DNA from: Diphasiastrum complanatum
Lineage: Eukaryota; Streptophyta; Lycopodiopsida; Lycopodiales; Lycopodiaceae
DNA: 64,000 nt
Direction: 5' to 3'
Assembly: GCA_029204225.1 (NCBI GenBank)
Contig: CM055107.1
Span: forward strand, 11,956,741 to 12,020,740
The notes beneath the pieces are model-generated. The model was not told the DNA's origin, searched no databases, and saw only the letters and a program-made list of their open reading frames with translations. Below, one piece after another: positions 10,637 through 21,918 of the stretch. Numbering within the stretch: the stretch's first letter is position 1; each line of letters starts with the position of its first letter. The position numbers were made by a program, and so were the translations under genes.

Positions 10637-12537
10637 TCCATAGGTGAGTCTATCGACTTGCAGCCTTCCATGCATACTACTTGTGGATTGTGAAAAATGT
10701 CAACAAGCTAAGTTGATCTAATTTGGCAATTTTGAGGCCAAAATGAATTTTCAACTTAGAGATAGAATTTTTTATGTCAATAAGGCCTAAAAAATGGGTC
10801 CTTATTATTTTTAGCGAGTAGACAAGTTGATAAGCTCGGTATTAGTGTTACCCTTATTTTTGCCACCTATGCTATAGATTTCATCCTTGTTAGAGTGCAA
10901 TGGGCAAGAAAAAGGAAGGACCGACTCCGTTGTAGTATAGAGAGGTGGATATTCGATCCAATGAGGAATATGTGATCTAAAGACAAACTATGTCGATACG
11001 AACAAGGGAGCGGTAGTTTGTCAGAATTCCTCCATGTTGCCCTCTTTCGGAGGATTGAAACCATAAATAAATCCTAGAAAATGCCCGAGAATCCAACTTA
11101 ATCTACTCCTACTTCGTCATGGCTATTTGTGGGCATTATACCCTTGTTTGCTCTTGGCCTCTTTGGGTTACAACGCTTCTAACGTAAAGGAAAATCCTAC
11201 CTACGGTGGCTTAAGACCCATGATATGGATCTAACACCTAATCTGTGAGCTACAACCAAGAGGGAAGGAAGAAGAAGGTGACAAGCCATGAATGAACTTG
11301 GAAGTTGGTCTTCCTAAGTGCAATTCCATAACTTGGTGGTAGAAACATGCATAGCAACACATTTCTACAACAAGGGAGGATACTACATATTTCTTTCAAT
11401 CAAGGCATCGTACATACATAATACAGAAACAAGTTGTTATGTCCATGTCATGTATAAGGAAATCGAAATAATTCCTAACGTGGATAGGCGGTCACTCCAG
11501 TGTATGGAACCTAAAGTTGGGTGGAAAGCTTAAAGTTCTATAACTTAAATCTGAAAGTGAACATAATATACAAGTATCAACTTCTTCGTGATTCAGGGCC
11601 CTTTCATTTGTAGATGCAAGCAAGTGTCCAGGGAACCATTACTAAATATATCATACAATTTCGACTATTGTTTCTCACAACACTTTGTGAAGAAGAGTTC
11701 ATCATCTCTGTCCTCTTGTGAGTGCGCCCTAATATACTTTTATGTCTTTGTACTCGCCACTGAATTTTTGACACATGTAAAAAGGTGAATCTTGTCCATA
11801 ATTTTCCTAATCCTCAACCACAAAAATGTTGACATTTTAGTAGCCCTAGCCCATGTGCCTATTGTTGAAGGTCTATGAAGGGCCAGTAATCCATTACTGC
11901 CTACTTGTTTCAGTACCTATTGATTGGTTTTTTTTTGTGGAAAGTGAAGTTTTGGTTCCATTTTCATCTTCTCTTGAAAAACTTTATCCATGCTAAGGTG
12001 GGGGGCTTTTGGGCCTTAACCTAACTCTTCATTTATCGGTCCTTCTCGCTAATAACCACCGCAAAACTGAATTTTTTGTGCCACAAATTCACAAATACTT
12101 GTTGTGTCCACATGTCCAATTCTCGTCTTCGAGTGCCTGATTTCTATTTCTATTTCCTAGATTTTTGAACAACTGTAAATTATCGTCATGTCAATTCTTC
12201 TGAATTTTTTGACTGTTCCAATTGACAAGGTTCTAGATTTTCTGAGTTGTCAAATTTCTAGACTAGAGCAATCCTGGACCGAAACTAACAGTCCCTGAAA
12301 AACAAAGAGATTTTTCTATTAGTAAAAATATTTTTTTAGTACATCAAAAAAATTGTGCTCGACATTGCTGACATTTTTTTCTTCTGGGTCACCTGCACAA
12401 GTGTTTTCATGACACTATAAGATTTGGGCTCCTCCTTGTCCAACACATTTACTATTCTCTTCCAAAAAAGTAAGTGATTCTTTATGGAATAATCTCTCAA
12501 TATCTCATCATTTTGAGGCTTTTTAAGTTTTTGCTAT
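10637..12537. other. Spacer between Copia A and Copia B
   Basis: I see no gene. The first ~200 bp should contain the polypurine tract and 3' LTR of Copia A, but no partner copy is available to prove it. Open frames (11318-11533, 11588-11788, 10867-11064) are short and unlike any family known to me. Confidence 0.35.
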
Positions 12538-13033
12538 TGAAAAAAAGGAAGAAGGAGGTCGATTTGGTGATTGTTGCACAAAACGAAACTGACTTGAAAC
12601 CTCGATTGCTCTGATACAACTGATGTGTATCTTAGCACGAACAACGAGTTCATGGTACTCAGATAGAATTTGATTATGACTGGCGGCTACTGCTGCTAGA
12701 TCAGATATACAATCTTCCAGAGTGTAGACAGACACTATTGACCTACTAATTTGTTTAAGCATTCAACAAGAATGAGCTAGTGTGCTGAATAAGAGTAAAT
12801 AGTTGAACATGTACTAACAACTATCAAACATCAAACATTCGATATCATTCAAGATAAAGAAAAACATGTGCATTATAGCTACTATATTATCAATGATCTT
12901 TTCTTGAGCGTTGTGTGACAAACCCACCCAACGCATTGGCGTAAGAGATACTATGTCTCTCACGAATTATATTAGACAGTCTTGCTTACTAGCAGACTCT
13001 TGGACATCGCCTAGCAGTTCTATGCCTAGCTCA
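12538..13033 (-). repeat. 3' LTR of Copia B
   Basis: Direct repeat of 21919-22457 with scattered substitutions and indels. It begins TGAAAAAAAGGAAGAAGG and ends TATGCCTAGCTCA on the plus strand. An apparent minus-strand ORF at 12523-12762 is part of this LTR and recurs in the other LTR, so it is not a gene. Confidence 0.85.
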
Positions 13034-13082
13034 TCCTAAGAATTCATAAATAGCAAAACCATCATTGGCCATTGTTTTAGTT

Positions 13083-13790
13083 TCATTGAATTTGACGTCT
13101 CTGACGGTCTTCACTTGGTTGGTCTTTGGCATGTAGATCATGTAGTATGACGAAACGATTGTCATACTCGACGAGGTATCCTAATTCGACTTTCTCATCG
13201 AGCTTCTTTCGAAGCTTATATGGAACATGTGCATAAGCGACACAGCCAACGATCCGAACATGCGTCAGATTGGGCTTTCTACCCCACCATAGTTCGTGTG
13301 GTGTCATGTGAGGAACACCAGATTTGTCGATCATGTTCTGGATGTAGGCGGCTAGCTACTGCTTCAGCCCATAATATCACTCTTCGTGCTTTTGAATAGG
13401 CCATCATACACCTCGCGACTTTCATGATAGTCCTATTTTTCCTTTCAGCAACACCATTGTGTTGCAGTGTGTAGGAAGCAGTCCTTGTATGAAGGATTTC
13501 ACGATTGTTGCAGAAGTTAGCAAAGCGATTCAAGATGTATTCTCCACCACGATCAATTCTGATTTGTTTGACTTTGTTTCTTGTCCACGTTTCTACCCAG
13601 TTCATGTATTCTATGAACTTGTCAAGTTCTTCTGACTTGTTATGTATGAAGTAGACTATTGCGAAGTTGCTATAGTCATCGATGAAGGTGATATGATACT
13701 TCGAGCTTCCTCCAGAGATCACGTTGAAGGTTCGCAGATGTCCAAATGTACTAACTCTAGAAGCTTTGTTGTTTCTCTAGTGAAATGAGT
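13083..13790 (-). pseudogene. Copia B integrase
   Basis: Minus-strand reading gives LVHLDIC (first catalytic Asp), FIDDYSNFAIVYFIHNKSEE, RIDRGGEY (second Asp), and LQHNGVAERKNRTIMKVARC (the Glu region), so the D-D-35-E core of a Copia integrase is recognisable. A frameshift near 13300 separates it from MTPHELWWGRKPNLTHVR and FGCVAY-like VGCVAYAHVPYKLRKKL, the post-core block. The frame ends at 13083, only 50 bp from the 3' LTR, where a normal element would continue into about 2 kb of RT and RNase H. Confidence 0.88.
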
Positions 13791-13969
13791 ACATGACATC
13801 TTCCCTTCATGCACACATCACATGACGTCGAGTTGGTTGCATTCCTCCTAATGCTTACTCCTGTGATTGCTCCATGCTGGCTTGCCTGATACAAGGCATA
13901 GAACGTCTGCAGATTCATGGGCTTGGTGTGTTTGATCTGTTGGTAGGCGCACCTTTAGATGATACAAGT

Positions 13970-14590
13970 TGCCTTTTCATCTTCCTTGTGTAACGAGTGT
14001 ACTGGTGTCGACGTCAATGACGTTGCATGTTTCGTTGGAAAGTGTCATGCGCATTCCTACGTCTGCTATTCTTGCAATTGAGAGCAAGTCTTGCTGCAAT
14101 GTGGGTACGGACAGAATGTCATCCAATCTTCGGTCCTTGTCATTCATGTTGAGCCATAGCGAACTAGTGCCATTCACTTGGTGTCTTTATTCGTCTCCAA
14201 GAACTATATATTTGGATGGATCTGTGCTGTGAAAGTCAACCATGATGTGTCTGGATGTAGCAAAGTGAGAGATTGCTCCTGAATAGAAGATGACCTCTTG
14301 TGTGTCAAATGTTGAGGTTGCACACATATCTGCACATAGGTAGGTTGTCACATTACCATGGTTCGTCGTCCTTTCTTCACCCATTTTGAAGCTTTCGGGT
14401 TCCTCCACGTAAGACAAACTCTTGTGGATTTTCCATTTGCCTTGAGGCTGCTTATTCCTTAGATTCTAGTAGCAGTCCATAGCTACATAACCTTTCTTGT
14501 GGCAATGGATACATTTGATCTTCGGCAATGGATACCTTTCTTGTGGCCTTCTCGCTTACATCTCACGCATGCTTTCTTTTCACCATCTTC
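13970..14590 (-). pseudogene. Copia B zinc knuckle and protease
   Basis: Minus-strand 14590-14450 encodes two adjacent zinc-knuckle-like blocks, CVRCKREGHKKGIHC and CIHCHKKGYVAMDC; in the second the His is Tyr. The protease follows at 14417-14187 with VIFYSGAISHFATSRH, in which the catalytic Asp of the usual DSGA is Tyr (GAT to TAT type change). The region 14177-13977 carries SVPTLQQDLLSIARIADVG, the normal Copia spacer before GAG-pre-integrase. Several stops and frameshifts separate these pieces. The loss of the protease Asp alone would abolish processing. Confidence 0.8.
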
Positions 14591-14717
14591 TTGTCTTGGC
14601 TTGCATTTGCTCTTCCATTTGCCTTTGGTGACGCCGATCTCGATTATGTTTTTGGTCTAACTCCCTCTTAGGTCTGAACGGTTTCTTCGGCTTCTCCATA
14701 CTGCTCTAGAGAGCCTA

Positions 14718-15468
14718 TGTTGGAGGGTTTGCGGATCCCAAGGCAAACCTAACCCTAGTTAATAAGTGAGAGGGATCTGGCACTCTGCGTGTGTAAGTCC
14801 AACCCGATGATCACATAGTTATTTGATTAATCAAAAAGTCAATAAAAGGACTTTAGGCCTTTTTGTGGGACTTTTAATGTCGTAGGGCCTAAATGTCAAG
14901 TTAGTGAATAAAGTTGGGTTTCCCTCGAATTTTGGATGGTTTCCACTCTTTTCTAATTTGAATGGTTAGGGAGGCAAAAATGGACCAATAGGATTCAGAG
15001 GCCAGGGTCCTCCTCGCTACTATAAAAAAGGGACCAAATTGAGTTTCTTATACATGTACATATCTTCATTCCAATAAAGCAAATGGGTTCTCTTGTGAAA
15101 TAGATTTATGAATGTCCTTGCTTTCTTTCACTTTTCCTCCATCTCTTATGCTTTTATTGTGTTTGCTAATTGTTGGATCTGATTGTTATTGGGATTGCAT
15201 GTTCTTAAACTTTTTATGAGACAAAAAGGGAGAGAGAGAGAAAGAGTAAGCTATCTTCATTGTGGGTCTTAGTGTTAGTGATTGTAGTGTTAATGCTTAG
15301 GGTTAATGGATGTTAGAGTTAGATGTGGATCTTCCATTCATGCTAAAATCTGAAATATGTTATTGCTCTCATGAGAACAAACCTACGCGTGACAACTAAT
15401 TTCATCTCCTTGATGCTAGATTGATTAGATCTTGGATTGAGGATAGGCAAGCAAAGAAACCCACTACA
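14718..15468 (+). repeat. 5' LTR of element C
   Basis: Matches 20365-21147 over its length. Differences are mainly transitions, a ~17-bp segment near 14890-14915 that is absent from the 3' LTR, and a short GA tract that is strongly expanded in the 3' LTR. Confidence 0.88.
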
Positions 15469-15531
15469 GCCTAATCAGAGGTGTCCTTGTGATCAAGGTG
15501 CTCACGAGCTTCGACTTCTTCTCTAATCTCG
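15469..15531 (+). repeat. Extra copy of the right-hand flank, after the 5' LTR
   Basis: Sixty-three bases after the 5' LTR end match 21148-21210 almost exactly, but the latter is the Copia B gag target, outside the 3' LTR. The PBS expected here is missing. See findings. Confidence 0.8.
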
Positions 15532-17795
15532 GTTATATTCTTGTGGCATGAATAGTGTTAAATCTGCATTTAGGGTTAGTTTGGGAGTAATTTTGTCTGA
15601 TTTGAGTGGATTTGCTTGTTTAAAATCTAATCTGATTGTAGAACAGGGATAGCTATTTAGATCACCAATATTAATATCCATTTGAATATGAGATATCAGA
15701 AAAAACAACAAAAATTGATCAAATCTACCAGATTTTAGTCAAAAGGAGGCAAAAATCGTCATCAAAACTAACTTTTTGGCCTCTTTCAGGAAACATTCGC
15801 TGAATCGCAAAATCCTTTGGTTCTGATCACAGATTCTTCAGTTTGAAGGGCAAACAATCCTTCAGCAGATTTCTAGAAACATCAGAAAAACCACCAAAAA
15901 ATACCAAAAAATTACCAAAACCCTAAAAATACAAAATAAAGAACCTTCGCCCGATACACTATGCATAGATGTGATTCAGATCTATCTACTGCTAGGTTGG
16001 CAAAGAATAATATCAGAAATAGAAAGTTTCTCAGAAGATTAGTTGTCATATTGTTATATTTTTGTTAAAAAAATCTCTTTTTTGTAAAAACACCAGTATT
16101 ATTCTTGATTCTTAGTCAGAACATTCATCGAGTTACCGGATTATTTTATTTATAGTAATTTATTATTTTCGAGCTCAACAACATTCATTCTATCCAGATA
16201 ATAGAAAATCTCTATTTTTATCCTCGTCAAACTGTAGAAACTGTGCTTTTATATGCCAAGAACCTTCGCCAGTTCTACCCTAGCTTTATTAGTTTCATAT
16301 TAAAATAGCACTGTTGAACCTTCGTCGAGTCAACCTTTGCCTAAGGAACCTTTGTCGATTCTATTTTTAGGTTCTGATTTTCCAGATCAAGTCTTTGTCA
16401 AATTTTGGGTCAAATCTGATTTAGTCTGATTTTGATTCTGAGAATTTTAATTTTTGAGAAGTATCGATCGATTGATCTTAGGAATCTTTTTCATGGTATA
16501 GGAATCTGATTCTCGTCAAGTGGAAGAGATCTAGCATATCTGATTTGAGATAGTTCCTGATTGAAAATCTAGATCCAATCTCATTGTCTACTTGATTTGA
16601 TCTGTAATAATGGCTGCTCCTGGAGGTGTTCTGGAGGAAGTCAATCCAATCATTCTTAGGAGAGCACCCCATTTGGATCTACCCAAATACAATGGATTAA
16701 CCTCGGAAGTTTATGGAAGACCCTTTCCTACTTTTAAGTAAAATTAAAATGGGAAAGCGGTGCTAAGAAGGCTAAGCGAAGATCCAAGACAAATCCTTTT
16801 GACAACATGAAATGCCCGAGCATTTTAAACAATATACACTGGATGATGTGGTTATCATGTTACCCAAAGCACATCGTGAACCCAAAGAACAAGTGCCCGA
16901 ATCAAAAGATGTAATGATTCTTGAACACTTGGATGAAAAATGCTTTGATACTCCTGTAAATGGCAGTCGATTATGAAAGTTTTGGCAGCCTGCTCCGCCA
17001 GTTCAGCCAACGTGATCCAAATGATTTTTTATTTTTATTTGTTTTCCAGTTTATTTTTCTTACTACTTAATTGTTAATTTCTTTTGGAAAAGACAGTATG
17101 AAAAAAAAAACGAAGAAAAATGAGAAAGGACTGATGAGCAAAAGTCAAAAATGTCATCAGATCAGAAAGTAGTCAGATCTTTATGGGAAAATCACTTGGA
17201 AAATTAGTTTTTTCACAAACTATGTCTAAAATTGTTCGCCGAGTTTTCAGAAGCAAGATCCACCTCAGATATATCCTTACTGAGTTGGGCAAATGTTCTT
17301 TTCATCAATTGGTACTTGTTTGGAGTTAGGCAAATGATCACCAATATGCCATTTTGGGAACCTTCGTCGAGTACCTTACTCTCCTCAAAAATCTTCACCG
17401 ACATGCCAAATGGATTTAAAATGCGAAAATTAGATCGGCTATAGGTTTAGATCCTGCAAAATTGCATTAATAATAGTACTTGGGCGAAGGATCCTCTTGG
17501 GTGAAGGTTCATCCTTCATCAGACCTGAAAAACGTTCACTAGAAAACCATTGCTGAGATTTTCACAATACTGAACAAGCTTACAAATTTTGGTTCAAAAC
17601 TGAACAACCAGACTAGTACATTATCTAATGGACCCTCCAAATCAGCCTATAAAAGGGCGAAATTCGACTTCATTCCTCACTTGTTCTAGTGAAGCTCTTG
17701 CCAATTTTTCCAGTGACCAAAGTCTTTAAAACTTTCCATACTATTTTTTAATATACACTTGCGCTCATTACAATCAATTTCTGCTCTTTTCCATC
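15532..17795 (+). other. Leader of element C with dispersed GAACCTTCGTCGAGT words
   Basis: No coding sequence is recognisable. The leader repeats variants of GAACCTTCGTCGAGT at about 15941, 16260, 16316, 16346, 17234 and 17358, with two exact copies (16316 and 17358) and an inverted-like GGGCGAAGGATCC at about 17484. The rest is AT-rich with A-runs. Confidence 0.6.
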
Positions 17796-20314
17796 ATGTT
17801 GTCCACATATACATCTCAATTGCCTCGTTACACTCTCCATCGTGATGTCCCATCTACAACGGATATCATGATCCTTCCTAGCACAAGCATGGTCACTCAG
17901 TGGATGATCCTTGCGAAGCCTCTGCTTACTGCAATGGGTATTCATGAGAGAGCCTTCTCGGGGAGAATCAACATGGATTTTATTATTCTTGCCTTCAATA
18001 CTTGGAGGGAGGAGAAATCCAAATTTTACATTTTCTAGGGAGCCACACACAAGGTGCATGTGACTGAGGTCGCCCTTGCTGCCATAGGGATACCGTCTGG
18101 TACCCAAGCCTCACCAAACCATAAGCAAGCCAAATAGGCTATTAAGCCTTATATTGACACTACCAATGACCTGCACTGGACTAATGACGACTATCTTCTA
18201 GGGACCATTACTGATCCTGCCATTCAAGTTGCTGCTCAGCTCCTCAAAAATTTCCTAATGGTTGGCAACCTCAAGAAAGACCATATTACTTTCCAAATTT
18301 TTCATAGGATAGTTGAGTCCCAAACCAAGATAGCCAAGGCTCCTCTAGAACCATATAACTGGTTCAAGACTATCTTTAGAGAGCTCAAACGAGCTATCAA
18401 GAGCAATAGCAAGCAACAATTTGCTGCTGGCCAGATGTTGTCACTCCTAGCAACCTCCCACCTTGATAATAAAATCCATGATTTTTGTATAGATGTCATG
18501 CTCTCTATTTACAAAGAGGCACCAGCTGAATCCTCCCAACAAGCATCAAGTTCACATAGTTGTCGTCGTCCACGTAGTGAGATCATCATTTTTAACTCAC
18601 CTTTCACGTCAGGACGTCGTACTAGATAGACATCTTTAGCTGCGCTTCCACCCCCTACTGCAATCCGCATTGAGTAACCTATTCCCCTTGCCTCTGATGC
18701 TTCCCTCGCCTCTGCTTCCTCACAAGGTCAATCTGTGACAATTAGATCTACCATTCTAGTCACAGCTGCCCCGACCATCTCTTTTTCACAGATCTGAGTC
18801 ATTTTTCTAAACACACAATCATTCATGGATATGTTCGATGATTCCAACCCACTGGGCCCAGATGAGACTTTTGTAATGCCCCAAAGCCCCGAACCTTTGA
18901 ACTTCAATCCCCTGGAAGAGGATTTGAGCAGTTCCATGATACCGCTATCGGATTTGATGATTCTTTCCAGATCAACCAGCAAGATCAAGTTGAAGCCGCA
19001 CCAGACATCCTTAGGGTCGATCATGCTGTTATATCTCCAAAGCAGTTTGACGCCATAGTGCCAGAGGGTTTTGATATCGAAGATACATTTGAACAAGAAG
19101 AACCAGCCACACACCAGAGGCCAATGAGCACGATTCCTACCGGAGCTGTTCCTATTGCTCCTGGTACTGTTGTGCCTACTATCGTGGATTCTGGTGATGC
19201 AATGGGTCTTGTTAATATTGTGCGCGTGATCCAGACCATGATTGACGAAAAGAAAGACATCTCTAGGCGCATTGCCGATCTTGGGATAGAGAATACCCTA
19301 ATTAGCCAGAAGGTTCTTCAGATCAACCATGAGCTGATGATTGCTAGACAACACGAGGCAAAGTCCGAAGCTGATTTGAAGAGGGCCAATGAGTCCGCTC
19401 GACAACTAGAAGACTATGTGGCGACCCTTCAGAATGCACTCACAATGATAAAAGACAAGGTTGACAAGGCAGTCCAAAATCCCAAACAGCAGGTCTTGTT
19501 GCTAGCCGGACAGTTGGACTTAGCAGCATTGGAACGCGAATGACTTCAAGGTGAATTGGCATCGAGGACTAGATCCAGAGCTTTTTAGCACAATATTTTT
19601 CATGAGTCCTCACGTGGTGGTTGGGTCATCAAGTTTAAGACCTCTGAAATTGAGGCCGGCAAAGAATTGGATAAGATACCTACATTGGGAGAGTAGCCAA
19701 CTTGGAGAATTATAGTTTTTGATAAAACTCAAGAATCCATCAGGAGTTATGTAGCCAGCCCTCACCAATTGGGCGTAAATCCATACTACGTACCAACGCC
19801 GCGTAGAAATAAGTGAAAGGCTTTGGGATTGGCCATGGACAAAATTACTGTTCATACGTTGAACTGGCCAATCATCCACCAACCTTATAGCTGGGAGATA
19901 TCAGTGGACTTCCATCGAGCCCTACAAGCATACCAGCAGGATTATATCCACTCTTTTGATCCCACTGTCAGGCAATCGACACTGTTCGCAAAAGATCTAA
20001 CCCTATTGACATCCATTGCAACGCGATGGGATGATTGTCTTCTCACTTTGACATTCGATCTGCATAAGCCAATGGTGTCAAATAGCATTAAGGATCAGCT
20101 GCCGGTGGCCAGATTATATTTTCGTGCAGCAATGATGGGAGGCTCCTGGGAATCTCGATTCACAGCTTGGACAACTTCAAAGTGGATCGCTGGAGCCCAT
20201 CGTTGTTTTTTGCCACACAACCTAGATTTCAACACTGCCGGACTCGATTTCATGGAGAAGGTGCAGTATCATTTAATAAAGATTCGACGTGATGCAAATA
20301 AAAGCCCACAGTAA
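17796..20314 (+). pseudogene. Long decayed ORF of unknown family in element C
   Basis: A reading frame of about 840 codons starts at ATG 17796. Codons are read in one frame to about 18935 and in a second frame from there to TAA 20312, so there is one frameshift. It is broken by roughly ten stops, most of which are one C-to-T or G-to-A change from a sense codon. I do not recognise the family. Visible parts: an N-terminal globular region (WFKTIFRELKRAIKSNSK near 18350), a Ser/Pro-rich region (18530-18780), acidic residues (18825-19100), a clear coiled coil at 19210-19530 (IADLGIENTLISQKVLQINH and following), and a C-terminal globular region (19823-20314) rich in Trp. No zinc knuckle or protease motif is present. 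It may be a gag-like or captured host gene. Only the ORF continuity across two frames supports its reality. Confidence 0.6.
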
Positions 20315-20350
20315 CTACATCTTGCAGCTGTTGTGGGACTGCCACCAGTT

Positions 20351-20364
20351 TTGGTGGGGGATAC
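20351..20364 (+). other. Polypurine tract of element C
   Basis: TTGGTGGGGGATAC directly abuts the TGTTGG start of the 3' LTR, the normal plus-strand priming site. Confidence 0.8.
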
Positions 20365-20843
20365 TGTTGGAGGGTTTGCGGATCCCAAGGCAACCCTAAC
20401 CCTAGTTAATAAGTGAGAGGGATTTGGCACCCTGCATGTGTAAGTCCAATCTGATGATCACATAGTTATTTGATTAACTAGAAAGTAAATAAAAGGACTT
20501 TAGGTCTTTTTGCGAGACTTTTAATATTGCAGGGCCTATAAAGTTGGGTTTCCCTCCAATTTTGGATGGTTCCCACTCTTTTTAAAATTTGAATAGTTAG
20601 GGAGACAGAAATGGACCAATAGAATTCAAAGGGCAGGGTCCCCCTCTCTACTATAAAAAAGGGACCAAATTGAGTTTCTTACACATGTACATATCTTCAT
20701 TCCAATAAAGTAGATTGGTTCTCTTGTGAAATAGATTTATGAATGTCCTTGCTCGCGCTCACTTTTCCTCCATCTCTCATGATTTTATCGTGTTTGCTAA
20801 TTGTTGGATCTGATTGTTATTGTAATTGCATGTTTTTATACTT

Positions 20844-20925
<82 letters not shown>

Positions 20926-21147
20926 TAAGCTATCTTCATTGTAGATCTTAGTGTTAGTGATTGTAGTGTTAATGCTTAGGGTTAATGTATATTAGAGTTA
21001 GATGTGGATCTTCCATTCATGCTAAAATCTGAAATATGCTATCGCTCTCATGGGAATGAACCTACGCATGACAACTAACTTCATCTCCTTGATGCTAGAT
21101 TGATTAGATCTTGGGTTGAGGATAGGCAAGGAAAGAAGCCCACTATA
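20365..21147 (+). repeat. 3' LTR of element C
   Basis: Second LTR copy, ending CACTATA before the flank ACCTA. It contains a ~75-bp perfect GA microsatellite at 20849-20923 where the 5' LTR has only a short imperfect GA tract near 15230. Confidence 0.88.
20849..20923. repeat. (GA)n microsatellite
   Basis: Uninterrupted GA dinucleotides for about 75 bp inside the 3' LTR of element C. Confidence 0.95.
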
Positions 21148-21149
21148 AC

Positions 21150-21780
21150 CTAATTAGAGGTGTCCTTGTGATCAAGGTGCTCACGAGCTTCGACTTCTTC
21201 TCTAATCTCGATTACCGTATTTTTTAGAGTCATTTGTGGATCTTTGGCTAGCAACATTCGGCTAGTCTGAAAGGATCTTGGTAAAGCTCCTAGCAAGTAG
21301 GTGAGTTGCTTCTCTACTGAGACTGCATTGTCTGCTCTAGCGTTGTGTAACATAAGGAATAGATCCTTCATCTTTCTAATAAAGGATGTGAGGTCTTTGT
21401 CATCCTATCATAGGTTGGTCAGCTGGTCTTCGAGAAGCATTATCTGGCTATGTGATTTTGTCTGGAACCTAGTCAGTAATGCATCCCACATCTCTCTTGC
21501 ATTAGAGAGTGTGGCAAGGTCTAGCGTTAGGCTATCTTCGATGGAGGAGGATAAGACAGCTACTGCCTTGTCGTTCCTTTCTCTCCACTCTCGTAGCTCT
21601 CTGCCAGTGGTTGTAGGCATCTCTTCGGTGCCGTCCACCCAGGGCTATAAGCTTTTCCCTTCAAGATGAGAGAGGTCTTTACCTTCCATGCTAGGAAGTT
21701 AGACTCGGATGAGTCGAGGATGGTGCAGTCTTCGACTATATGCTACTTATAGACACCATCGTTGTGAACTATGTTTTTTA
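21150..21780 (-). pseudogene. Copia B gag, N-terminal part
   Basis: Minus-strand reading from about 21740 gives LDSSESNFLAWKVKTSLIL, WRERNDKAVAVLSSSIEDSL, NAREMWDALLTRFQTKSHSQ, LLGALPRSFQTSRMLLAKDP and IREEVEAREHLDHKDTSN, a normal Copia gag (UBN2 type). One frame serves most of it; stops occur near 21650 and 21405. After DHKDTSN the frame meets the insertion of element C and resumes at 14712 with MEKPKKPFRPKRELDQ. Confidence 0.85.
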
Positions 21781-21901
21781 GCTTATCTCTGGCTCCTTGT
21801 TGTGAATGTATGAACTCTTGGATCTGATAGACTTCAGAGATCTAATAGGCTCTGACTGGCTCTTGCTGTAATAAGCTCCAATTGGCTTTGAAGCTACTAT
21901 C

Positions 21902-21914
21902 GGTTCTGATACCA
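21902..21914 (-). other. Primer binding site of Copia B
   Basis: Minus-strand TGGTATCAGAACC, one transition away from the plant initiator tRNA-Met site TGGTATCAGAGCC, lies four bases inside the 5' LTR end. Confidence 0.8.
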
Positions 21915-21918
21915 CTAC

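Larger units (their letters stand above)
14718..21147 (+). mobile_element. Non-autonomous LTR retroelement C, inserted in Copia B gag
   Basis: LTRs at 14718-15468 and 20365-21147 both start TGTTGGAGGGTTTGCGGATC and end CCACTACA or CACTATA. A polypurine tract (TTGGTGGGGGATAC) immediately precedes the 3' LTR. The left flank GCCTA (14713-14717) and right flank ACCTA (21148-21152) fit a 5-bp target duplication with one transition, and removing the element rejoins the minus-strand gag of Copia B in frame. No gag, protease, integrase, RT or RNase H motif is present inside. Instead there is a 2.2-kb leader and one long decayed ORF of unknown family (17796-20314). It must have been mobilised in trans. 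About 6.4 kb long. Confidence 0.85.

Noticed and set aside
12523-12762. Minus-strand ORF resembling one at 21778-22143
   Set aside because: The similarity between the two is because both lie in the LTRs of Copia B; neither is a separate gene.
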